From Acidicapsa ligni (GTDB lineage: Bacteria > Acidobacteriota > Terriglobia > Terriglobales > Acidobacteriaceae), in contig NZ_JAGSYG010000003.1 in the NCBI RefSeq assembly GCF_025685655.1, forward strand, positions 868,001 through 932,000: DNA of 64,000 bases, written 5' to 3'. Position 1 is the first letter of the stretch. Every line of letters begins with the position of its first letter. Below the pieces are notes generated by a model, which did not search any database, had not been told where the DNA came from, and was given only the letters and a program-made list of their open reading frames with translations. The position numbers and the translations under genes are program-made. Shown here one piece after another: positions 1 to 7,840 of this stretch.

Positions 1-74
1 ATCACTCCTTGATGTTAGAACGGTGAGACCGAATGGTGGGACAGAACGGTGTAACAGGGTATACTCCACTGGTT

Positions 75-803
75 ATGCAGGTTTTTGCGATCCTTCCCGC
101 TGCTGGTCTGGGCACGCGCATGGCTGCGGCGTTGCCAAAACAATTTCTGGAACTGAATGGGCTGCCAATCCTCATTCATTCTCTTCGCGCCTTTGCGTCT
201 GTACCGAGGGTGACGGCGATCTACGTTGCAGTCCGCGGCAATGAGGTGGAGCGTGTTCGAGCGCAGGTGGCCGAATATGCGGATGCCTATGGTTTTGCCG
301 GACGGGTGCATGTGGTCGAAGGCGGAGATAATCGCCAGGGATCGGTGGCGAATGCCCTGGCTGCGCTGAAGAGCGGCAACGAGGATATTGTGCTCGTTCA
401 TGACGCGGTGCGGCCTTTGATCGATACGGCGACCATCGAACGAACGATTGACGCGGTGGTGGAGTTTGGCGCAGCGATTGTGGGGCTACCTGCGATTGAT
501 ACGGTGAAGCAGGTGGAGCGTACGGCGCATGGGGCGCTGGTGACTTCGACGATTCCGCGAGAATTTGTGGTGCTGGCGCAGACTCCCCAGGGATTTCGCT
601 GCGGAGTGCTGCACAAGGCGTTTGCGGAAGCGACGGCGGACGGATTTGTGGGAACCGATGAGGCCTCGGTGGTAGAGCGAATGGGGCACCCGGTGGCGGT
701 GGTTCCCGGCTCACAGGTTAATCTTAAGATCACACAACCTGGGGACATTGAACTCGCGGAGTTCTATTTGCGACAAAGAGACCGGGATCGTAATCGGGTT
801 TAA
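75..803 (+). CDS. ispD: 2-C-methyl-D-erythritol 4-phosphate cytidylyltransferase
   Basis: IspD couples CTP to methylerythritol 4-phosphate in the cytoplasmic MEP isoprenoid pathway. The N-terminal nucleotide-binding signature PAAGLGTRM followed by LPKQ (about residues 8-23) is present, as are VHDAVRPL in the middle and TPQGF near residue 175. From the ATG at 75 the protein has 242 residues, about the normal family length. An in-frame ATG at 33 would add 14 residues that do not fit the family, so 75 is preferred, although neither start has a strong ribosome binding site. ispF follows after 61 bases on the same strand, and dxs lies 4 kb further on the opposite strand, so three MEP genes cluster here. 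The reading frame is intact. Confidence 0.93.
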   Translation: MQVFAILPAAGLGTRMAAALPKQFLELNGLPILIHSLRAFASVPRVTAIYVAVRGNEVERVRAQVAEYADAYGFAGRVHVVEGGDNRQGSVANALAALKSGNEDIVLVHDAVRPLIDTATIERTIDAVVEFGAAIVGLPAIDTVKQVERTAHGALVTSTIPREFVVLAQTPQGFRCGVLHKAFAEATADGFVGTDEASVVERMGHPVAVVPGSQVNLKITQPGDIELAEFYLRQRDRDRNRV

Positions 804-864
804 GCGGGATCATTCAAAACTTCTATTCTTCATTCAGGATGGATAAGGAACAGGCACGAACATT

Positions 865-1482
865 ATGGATACACGAATTGGATTTGGTTGGGATTCGCAT
901 GCGTTTAAACCGGGCGTTCCTCTGCGCATTGGCGGGATGACTCTGGAACATGACTCTGGGTTGGCTGGCCATTCGGATGGCGATGTGCTGTTGCATGCAA
1001 TTACCGATGCACTGCTGGGAGCGGTGGCGGCTGGAGATATTGGAAGCTTTTTTCCGCCGGGCGATCCGCGCTGGAAGGATGCGGATTCCGCTATCTTTTT
1101 GAACCTGGCCCTGGAAGAGATTCAGCATGCCGGGTACGGCATTGTGAATGTGGATACGACACTGGTGCTGGCGGCTCCGAAGATTTCTCCGATTGCCGGG
1201 GAGATGCGGGTGCGTGTTGCTGAATTGCTCAATGTCGATCTGGACCAGGTAAGCATCAAGGCCAAGACTCCTGAGGGACTTGGATTGGATCATGTGGCGC
1301 AGGCTCATGCCGTGGTGCTGCTGGAACGGGTGCGCGATCCTGAGGATCTGAAGAGCATGTCGGCGGTCATTCAGAGCCAGCGTGAGTTGGAAGATGTTGT
1401 CGAAGACCTGCTGACACAGGTGCATGGCGTACCCAAGCGCAGGGAGATTGTGCCGGCGTTTGATACGGAAGACATCACCTAG
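865..1482 (+). CDS. ispF: 2-C-methyl-D-erythritol 2,4-cyclodiphosphate synthase
   Basis: IspF cyclises CDP-methylerythritol 2-phosphate to the 2,4-cyclodiphosphate with release of CMP, the step two after IspD. The N-terminus MDTRIGFGWDSH carries the metal ligands Asp10 and His12, and GHSDGDVLLHAITD supplies the third ligand, His44. The usual C-terminal block (VSIKAKTPEGLG, then AQAHAVVLL) is complete by about residue 152. The protein then runs on to residue 205, while family members are normally near 157-160 residues. The tail of about 50 residues is charged, predicted helical and of unknown role. It is probably cotranscribed with ispD. Confidence 0.94.
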   Translation: MDTRIGFGWDSHAFKPGVPLRIGGMTLEHDSGLAGHSDGDVLLHAITDALLGAVAAGDIGSFFPPGDPRWKDADSAIFLNLALEEIQHAGYGIVNVDTTLVLAAPKISPIAGEMRVRVAELLNVDLDQVSIKAKTPEGLGLDHVAQAHAVVLLERVRDPEDLKSMSAVIQSQRELEDVVEDLLTQVHGVPKRREIVPAFDTEDIT

Positions 1483-1662
1483 ATCTGGTGATACTGGTCC
1501 TGATGATCGTTGTTCTGTGAGTGAACATCGGGATGCTGTATGTCTTCGCTTTTACGAACTGGAGGATGGTTTCGGCGACACTTGACGCGTGACCATCTTC
1601 CCCCGCATCGGCTTTGCCGTGAGATTGAACTCTGGCGAACTGGTTAGAAAGATACGTTGACA

Positions 1663-3144
1663 ATGCCTGAACTTGATTCTTCTTCTGCGCCGACTATTCG
1701 TGTTCGCGTTGCTCCTTCGCCTACCGGCGACCCGCATGTTGGAACCGCATACATTGGCCTGATCAACTACGTCTATGCACGACAGCGTGGGGGCAAGTTC
1801 GTTCTTCGCATCGAGGACACGGACCGCGCACGCTTTGTAGCCACGAGCGAGCAGATGATCTTCGATGCACTGCATTGGTGCGGGCTTACGTGGGATGAAG
1901 GTCCGGACGTGGGTGGTCCCTACGGGCCTTATCGTCAGTCGGAGCGCACGGAGATCTATCGTGAACACGCCGATCTGCTAATGGCAAACGGCAGCGCGTA
2001 TCGGTGCTTCTGCACGGCCGATGAACTCGAAGCCGCTCGCAAGCAACAGATTGCAGCCAAGCTGCCACCGCGCTACTCGGGCACATGCCGCAATCTATCT
2101 GCTGAGCAGATCGAGGAAAATCTTGCGGCTGGAAAGCCTTTTGTCATTCGCATGAAGGTGCCCCTTGAAGGATCGACCACGTTCAAGGATGAGCTGCGCG
2201 GCGATATCACTTTCGAGCACACCAATGTCGATGACCAGGTGCTGTTGAAGTCGGATGGGTTCCCTACTTACCATCTGGCGAATGTTGTCGATGACCATCT
2301 CATGCGCATCACGGATGTGATACGTGCGGAGGAGTGGATTTCTTCTACTCCCAAACATGTTCTGCTGTACCAGGCTTTTGGCTGGCCTGCGCCACGCTTC
2401 TGGCATATGCCGCTGCTGCGCAATCAGGACAAGTCGAAGATTTCGAAGCGCAAGAATCCTGTCTCGCTGGTCTACTATCGGCAGGCTGGTTTTCTACCCG
2501 AGGCTGTGCTGAACTTCCTGGGACTTCTGGGCGGTGGAATGCCAAACGACATCAATGGCGGGACAGAAAAATTCACGCTGGCAGAGATGGAGCAGCACTT
2601 CGATGTGAAGAATATCCGGCTGGGCGGGCCGGTGTTTGATCTCACCAAACTCAAGTGGTTGAACGGCGAATATATCCGTGCACTCGCTCCTGCTGACTTT
2701 TACGCGGTGCTTCGCTCTACGGTGCTCTCCGATGCTTATCTCTCTGAGATTGCGCCGTTGATACAGACTCGTGTTGAGACGCTGGGGCAGTTTGGCGACC
2801 TGACAAACTTTTTCTTTGCAGACAACATTCTTCCGACGCCTGAGGTGTTTGTTCCGAAGAAGCGCACGCTGGAGGAAACTCTCCCGTTCGCTGCGGATCA
2901 GCTTGCGGTGCTTGAGGCCACTGACTGGACAGTTGAGGCACTCGAAGCTGCGCTGAAAAAGTTGGGCGAAGAAAAGCTGTGGTCGGTCAAGGAAAACTTC
3001 ATGCTGCTGCGCGCAATTGTGACAGGCAGCACGATGAGCACTCCACTGCTTGAGAGTCTGATTGTGTTTGGTAAGGCGCGTACGCTTGATCGGGTCCGGC
3101 GCTTTGGTGAGACGCAGAAGAAGCTGGCTTCTCAGAAGAAGTGA
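1663..3144 (+). CDS. gltX: glutamyl-tRNA synthetase
   Basis: A class I aminoacyl-tRNA synthetase that charges tRNA-Glu in the cytoplasm. The HIGH-type motif appears as PSPTGDPHVGTAY near the N-terminus and the KMSKS-type loop as DKSKISKRK near residue 257. The GluRS fold continues with a discriminating-type anticodon-binding region, and the length of about 493 residues is typical. An in-frame TTG at 1657 lies two codons upstream of the chosen ATG at 1663. AGAAAG at 1646-1651 could serve either, so the first two residues are uncertain. The gene follows ispF after about 180 bases that contain no other convincing gene, and it converges with the amidohydrolase-like gene ending at 3151. Confidence 0.95.
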   Translation: MPELDSSSAPTIRVRVAPSPTGDPHVGTAYIGLINYVYARQRGGKFVLRIEDTDRARFVATSEQMIFDALHWCGLTWDEGPDVGGPYGPYRQSERTEIYREHADLLMANGSAYRCFCTADELEAARKQQIAAKLPPRYSGTCRNLSAEQIEENLAAGKPFVIRMKVPLEGSTTFKDELRGDITFEHTNVDDQVLLKSDGFPTYHLANVVDDHLMRITDVIRAEEWISSTPKHVLLYQAFGWPAPRFWHMPLLRNQDKSKISKRKNPVSLVYYRQAGFLPEAVLNFLGLLGGGMPNDINGGTEKFTLAEMEQHFDVKNIRLGGPVFDLTKLKWLNGEYIRALAPADFYAVLRSTVLSDAYLSEIAPLIQTRVETLGQFGDLTNFFFADNILPTPEVFVPKKRTLEETLPFAADQLAVLEATDWTVEALEAALKKLGEEKLWSVKENFMLLRAIVTGSTMSTPLLESLIVFGKARTLDRVRRFGETQKKLASQKK

Positions 3145-3150
3145 TGCCTG

Positions 3151-4650
3151 CTATTTCTTAAGCAGTGATTCGCGATCGATTTCGTTGCCATCAACCAGCA
3201 GGGTGCTGATGCGGCGGGCGTTCCAGATGTTGGTAGTGGGGTCGCCGTCGAGAACGAGAATATCAGCGCGTCTGCCGGGAGCAATCTGGCCTAATTCATG
3301 CCAGTTGAATTGGTCCGCGTAGTTATTTGTCGCTGCGGCGAGAGCCTCTCGAGGAGATAGACCGAGGCGCACCATCAGCTCCAGCTCTGTGTGCATGGAG
3401 ATACCGGCCATCGTGCCCATTGCCGGTGTTCCGCTGGCTGCGAGATAGTGGGGATAGGCCGCAAATATAGTCTGATTGATTGCCCACAATCTGTCCGCCT
3501 GTTGGTCTGCTTTGCGGCGCATGCCGTCTTCCATCCAGCGTTGTGTTGAAGTGGGCAGATGCCGTGTCCACGTGGCCAGAGGATAGATCAGCTCGCCGGT
3601 CTCGGGATCTACTCTGGGATCGGTTGCAGACTCGGGGATGGTGGGATCGAGAAGTTGTGCTGCTGGTTCCTTCCAGAGGTTGCGGTGATTGGGTAGGCGC
3701 AGGTAGTAGATGCTGAAGGTCGGCATCAATGCGGTGCGATGGCCAGCGAGAAATCTTGCGTAGTCGTGCAGGTGAAAGTCGGTCGGCGGAAGCCGCTCGG
3801 AGTATCCATAGGCGGTGCGGCTGGCGGAGCCTTCAGGATCGTCCACAAGGGGCTGCTGAAGTTCGTCCGGGATGACGCCCAACTCGTAGCGGCTCATGTG
3901 GAGTAGCGCGTCAACGCCTGCCTGGATACCTACTCTGTAGGGAGTCGAAACGAACTCGCCGTAGGTGATGAGGCCGAGTTGATGGGCGTGCTCGATGATC
4001 CATTGCGTGTTGGCTGCCGTGAGGTTGTGGCCCAGCCAGAGGACGCGAGTCCCGAGTTTGGCGGTGTCTGCGAGCTGATGCGCGGTGTCGTCGGGGTTGA
4101 GTTCGACGGAGCGTCCATTGATGTCTTTGAGCTTGGTGGCCCAGGCTGGACGATTGATCAGCAGGCTCCAGTCATCGGTGGAGCCTATGCTATCGAGGAG
4201 ATAAAGATGGGGAGTTGGGCTGGCGTGCTGGTCTATGTGGCCACGGCGTTCATCGGAGCTGGCGACGACAGTGGTTACACCCATGTAGAGATTGGCGCTG
4301 GCTTCGCCCTGGCTGCTCATGCCTGCGAAACCATCGATCAGGCCGGGAATAAGAAATTTGCCGGTGCAATCGATGACTCGCGATCCCTTGGGGATGGGAA
4401 GTGCACTTCGTGGGCCGACGGCGGTGATGCGGCCGTCGCGGATGTAGATAACGGCATCCTGAAGATCATTGGCCGAGTGGCCCCACTCGGTGACATCGAT
4501 TACCGTGCCGCCAGCCAGAACCAGCGGTGGTGTTGAATTTGGTTTTGGGAGCTGTACTTGAGGGGACGCGGCGCCGCAGTCAAAAGCCAGGGTGAGGACC
4601 CCGACGCAGACAGACGATATTCGCAGCAATGTTCGCGTCATGAATGACAT
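3151..4650 (-). CDS. exported amidohydrolase-family protein lacking metal ligands
   Basis: An N-terminal signal peptide (MSFMTRTLLRISSVCVGVLTLAFDC) precedes an amidohydrolase-superfamily fold of the imidazolonepropionase-like type: a beta-sandwich start (LVLAGGTVIDV), the barrel, and the conserved end APGRRADILVLDGDP. The metal-binding signatures are missing. The place of the HxH after PGLID reads GFAG, and the GTD-type aspartate motif near the end reads SGTPAMG. Only an HMSR-type histidine and a GHNL histidine remain. The fold is therefore clear, but hydrolysis by the usual metal-dependent mechanism is doubtful. It may be a binding or structural protein in the periplasm, or a catalyst using other residues. 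It converges on gltX with a six-base gap. The reading frame is intact over 499 residues, which argues against a decaying gene. Confidence 0.8.
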   Translation of the reverse strand: MSFMTRTLLRISSVCVGVLTLAFDCGAASPQVQLPKPNSTPPLVLAGGTVIDVTEWGHSANDLQDAVIYIRDGRITAVGPRSALPIPKGSRVIDCTGKFLIPGLIDGFAGMSSQGEASANLYMGVTTVVASSDERRGHIDQHASPTPHLYLLDSIGSTDDWSLLINRPAWATKLKDINGRSVELNPDDTAHQLADTAKLGTRVLWLGHNLTAANTQWIIEHAHQLGLITYGEFVSTPYRVGIQAGVDALLHMSRYELGVIPDELQQPLVDDPEGSASRTAYGYSERLPPTDFHLHDYARFLAGHRTALMPTFSIYYLRLPNHRNLWKEPAAQLLDPTIPESATDPRVDPETGELIYPLATWTRHLPTSTQRWMEDGMRRKADQQADRLWAINQTIFAAYPHYLAASGTPAMGTMAGISMHTELELMVRLGLSPREALAAATNNYADQFNWHELGQIAPGRRADILVLDGDPTTNIWNARRISTLLVDGNEIDRESLLKK

Positions 4651-4861
4651 GGGGCTTTAATCCTCATATTGTTGCACGAAGATGTGTTTACAGCATGAAC
4701 GGACGACGAATGCCAGTCTCTATACAACGGGTGGAATGCTGAACTGGCAGTTCCCTTTTGTACAAGCGCAGCTGTCAGACACCAGACAATTCTATAGACG
4801 AGCGGGGATTTTGCCGTACAAAGCGTATGCATGGAGGAGCATGCTGGCTGGAAGAAATATC

Positions 4862-6763
4862 TCAGATGGCAATTCTTGTGCGATGTCGCAAAGAGGCGAG
4901 ATATGGCTGGAGTGCGGCCAACGCAGCCTGCGCGGTGAGGCCGTAACGCTCGCGTAGCTGATCCACTTTGCCGTGCTCAATGAAGTGGTCTGGCCAGCCG
5001 ATGCTGACGACTGGAACACTCAGTCCAAGTTGGCTGAGGGCTTCGAGGATAGCTGAGCCGAAGCCACCCATCTTGACGTGATCTTCAAAGGTGACGAAGG
5101 CGGTGACGCGCCGGGCGTAGTACTCAATCAGATCAAGGTCGAGAGGCTTGACGAAGCGGGGATTGATGACGGCGGACGAGAATCCTTCTTCATCGAGACG
5201 TCTGGCAAGATCCTCGGCCAGAGCGATCATGGGGCCAAGGCCGAAGATGGCTACATCCGCACCGATGTTCGGGCTGTCGGAAAGGACTTCTGCTTTGCCG
5301 ATGGGAAGTGCTACTGGATGTGGCTTTCGTTCTACTCCGGTGACAACGCCGCGTGGATAACGGATGGCGCTGGGACCGGGAATCTGGAGCGCGGTGAGCA
5401 TCATGTCTGCGAGTTCATCTTCATCTTTGGGAGCCATGAGGACGATGTCGGGGATACCGCGGAGATAGCTGATGTCGAAGAGACCGTGATGCGTGGGGCC
5501 ATCGTCTCCGGAGAGACCTGCACGGTCCATGCAGAAGAGGACGGGGAGCTTTTGCAGGCAGACATCATGGACGATGGGATCGAAGGCACGCTGCAGGAAA
5601 GTCGAGTAGATGGCGCAGACTGGCTTGAATCCCTGCGTGGCCATTCCGGCGGCAAAGACGACTGCGTGCTCCTCGGCGATGCCTACGTCGAAGTAGCGCT
5701 TGGGGTGATGCGGACGGAAAAGATCGAGCGCGGTGCCGTTGGGCATGGCTGCGGTAATGGCCACTATTTTTTCATCTTCGTCGGCGAGCTGCACGAGTGT
5801 GTTGGCGAAGACTTCGGAGTAGGTGACCTGACCGGCTTGCTTGGTCTCGCCGGTTTCTGGATCGTAGGGTCCGAGGCCATGGAACTTCTTCTGTCCGTCG
5901 AGTGCGGGTTGGAAGCCTTTGCCTTTTTGCGTGAGGACATGGAGAAGGACTGGTCTGTCCTCAGTCTTGAGGAACTTGAAGGTCTCGATGAGCAGCGGTA
6001 GATTGTGGCCGTCGATGGGACCGTAATACTTGAGGCCGAACTCTTCGAAGAACATGGAGGGCCAGAGGATGCCTTTGGCTGCTTCTTCGGCTTTACGCGC
6101 TACATGGGCGACGGTCTTGCCGCCGAAGCGTTCGAGCAACCTGGACGCGGAATCGTGCAGATGCTTGTAGCGCTCGTTGGTGACGATGCGGTGGAAGTAG
6201 CCGGCGATGGCTCCGACGTTGCGATCGATCGACCACTCATTGTCATTGAGGACGATGATGAGGCGCTTGGTTTGTTCGGCGATGTTGTTGAGCGCTTCGT
6301 AGGAGATACCGTTGGTGAAAGCTGCATCGCCGGCGAGAGCGATTACATGATTCTTGCCGCCGGATAGGTCGCGCGCTACTGCCATGCCGAGTGCTGCGGA
6401 GAGTGCGGTGCCTGCGTGGCCTGCTCCGTAGGCGTCATGCTCGCTCTCGGTACGCAGCATGAAGCCGTTCAGGCCGCCTGGTTGTCGGATGGTATCGAAC
6501 TGTGCTCGGCGACCGGTGAGAATCTTATGAATGTAGGACTGGTGGCTTACATCCATGGTGATTTTGTCTTCAGGGGTGTTGAAGACGTAATGCAGAGCCA
6601 TCGATAGCTCGACAACGCCGAGATTGGGGCCGAGGTGACCACCTGTGCGGGAGAGCTTCTGAATCAGGAACTCGCGGATTTCGACGGCAAGTTGCTCTAG
6701 TTGAGCATACGAGAGGCGCCTGATGTCGCGCGCCGATTGGATTGTATCGAGCAACGTTGCCAT
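4862..6763 (-). CDS. dxs: 1-deoxy-D-xylulose-5-phosphate synthase
   Basis: DXS condenses pyruvate with glyceraldehyde 3-phosphate, using thiamine diphosphate, as the first committed step of the MEP pathway. The thiamine-diphosphate signature GDAAFTNGISYEALNN is present, as are the transketolase-type segments HLGPNLGVVEL, DRAGLSGDDGPTHHG and IRYPRG, and a C-terminal transketolase domain (GFGSAILEAL). The 633 residues match the family. GGAAGGA stands just upstream of the ATG at 6763. It is encoded opposite to ispD and ispF, but their nearness suggests a loose isoprenoid region. Confidence 0.96.
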   Translation of the reverse strand: MATLLDTIQSARDIRRLSYAQLEQLAVEIREFLIQKLSRTGGHLGPNLGVVELSMALHYVFNTPEDKITMDVSHQSYIHKILTGRRAQFDTIRQPGGLNGFMLRTESEHDAYGAGHAGTALSAALGMAVARDLSGGKNHVIALAGDAAFTNGISYEALNNIAEQTKRLIIVLNDNEWSIDRNVGAIAGYFHRIVTNERYKHLHDSASRLLERFGGKTVAHVARKAEEAAKGILWPSMFFEEFGLKYYGPIDGHNLPLLIETFKFLKTEDRPVLLHVLTQKGKGFQPALDGQKKFHGLGPYDPETGETKQAGQVTYSEVFANTLVQLADEDEKIVAITAAMPNGTALDLFRPHHPKRYFDVGIAEEHAVVFAAGMATQGFKPVCAIYSTFLQRAFDPIVHDVCLQKLPVLFCMDRAGLSGDDGPTHHGLFDISYLRGIPDIVLMAPKDEDELADMMLTALQIPGPSAIRYPRGVVTGVERKPHPVALPIGKAEVLSDSPNIGADVAIFGLGPMIALAEDLARRLDEEGFSSAVINPRFVKPLDLDLIEYYARRVTAFVTFEDHVKMGGFGSAILEALSQLGLSVPVVSIGWPDHFIEHGKVDQLRERYGLTAQAALAALQPYLASLRHRTRIAI

Positions 6764-7119
6764 TCCATTTCCTTCCCCAGGAGGATTCGCGGCTTCGACC
6801 AGGGGCTTCTACGTTCTGCCTTCCGATGGTGGATAGGCAGCAAAGACCGGAGGTAAAGTCGCACCGACCATTGTCTGCGACAAAGACCAGAATCGGCCTC
6901 AGCAAGTATAACAATTTCGTGAATTGCCCATTTTTGCGAGCGCAACCATTTTATGTCTGCTCAAAGATTGGACGCTGGGTTATTGGTTCAGGTGTGTTTT
7001 TTCGGACGTTTGTCGACGATCTTTGAAGGGCATCGGGCCTGCGATAGGATATGGATGCGGCGCCTGTGGCACAGAAGGGCGATTGACTGGATTGATTTTT
7101 CACGAGCTGGAGATGTGAG
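6764..7119. other. intergenic region between dxs and the SnoaL-like gene
   Basis: 356 bases between divergent genes. The region must hold the promoters of dxs and of the gene at 7120. Several short open frames cross it, but none has a credible start, domain or ribosome binding site. I see no strong palindrome or RNA gene. Confidence 0.5.
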
Positions 7120-7677
7120 ATGCAGACTGTTCGCCTATTTTCGATTGCACTTATCTTGTTGATTACATTTGGCTTTCATAGCCGGATGGCAAACGGACAA
7201 GTTTTGTCTGCCGATGGGCAGAGTGCTACTCCCAATGCTCTGGCAGACAGTACGGTAAAGCCTGGGAAAGCTATCCTCTTCGATCTGGAGGCCCAGTTTG
7301 CAAAGGCCACAGCGGAAGGCGGCGGCAAGGCTTTCGCCACCTGGTTTGCCGAGGATGGTGTATCGCTGGGAAATGGGCAGGCGGCAGTTCATGGGCGGGA
7401 TGCGATTGCGAAACAGGCTACCTGGTCTCCTAAGGATTATCAACTGGTGTGGACTCCCACAGATGCTGAGATGAGCGCGACGGGCGATATGGGCTATACC
7501 TGGGGGCATTACGAAGGGCGCAGTCATGATGCCGATGGTAACTCAAAAGTAACTAGCGGACGTTACCTGACTATCTGGCGCAAACAGCCGGATGGGAGCT
7601 GGAAAGTCGTTCTGGATGCGAGTAGTGATGAACCGGCGGGGGCGGACGACTGCTGCAAGTTGCCTCCGGGGGAATAA
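7120..7677 (+). CDS. secreted SnoaL/DUF4440-like protein
   Basis: A signal peptide (about residues 1-26, ending near MANGQ) is followed by a domain of about 130 residues with the look of the NTF2-like DUF4440/SnoaL group: a first helix with LEAQFAKATAEGGGKAFATWF, a strand carrying DGVSLGNGQAAVHGRDAI, and the end SGRYLTIWRKQPDGSWKVVLD. Such domains are usually small ligand-binding or ketosteroid-isomerase-like folds, but the substrate cannot be read here. GGAG seven bases upstream supports the ATG at 7120. The C-terminus contains a vicinal cysteine pair (DDCCKL). It appears to be a single-gene unit. Confidence 0.78.
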   Translation: MQTVRLFSIALILLITFGFHSRMANGQVLSADGQSATPNALADSTVKPGKAILFDLEAQFAKATAEGGGKAFATWFAEDGVSLGNGQAAVHGRDAIAKQATWSPKDYQLVWTPTDAEMSATGDMGYTWGHYEGRSHDADGNSKVTSGRYLTIWRKQPDGSWKVVLDASSDEPAGADDCCKLPPGE

Positions 7678-7840
7678 GGCGAAATAACTCCGGGTACGGC
7701 GGTGCATTACAGTACCGTTACATTCTTATACAAATACAGACAGGCGAGATTACTTCTGTTGCAGACTGCGGTCAGTCATCGCTAACCCGTTTGTGCAAGA
7801 GCTAATTGCGGATGGTTAGGCCATACTCATGCATAGGTAA

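Noticed and set aside
172..714. 180-codon minus-strand frame
   Set aside because: It is antisense to ispD and proline/arginine-rich by composition alone.
5078..6001. 307-codon plus-strand frame
   Set aside because: It is antisense to dxs, whose motifs are complete; no family likeness.
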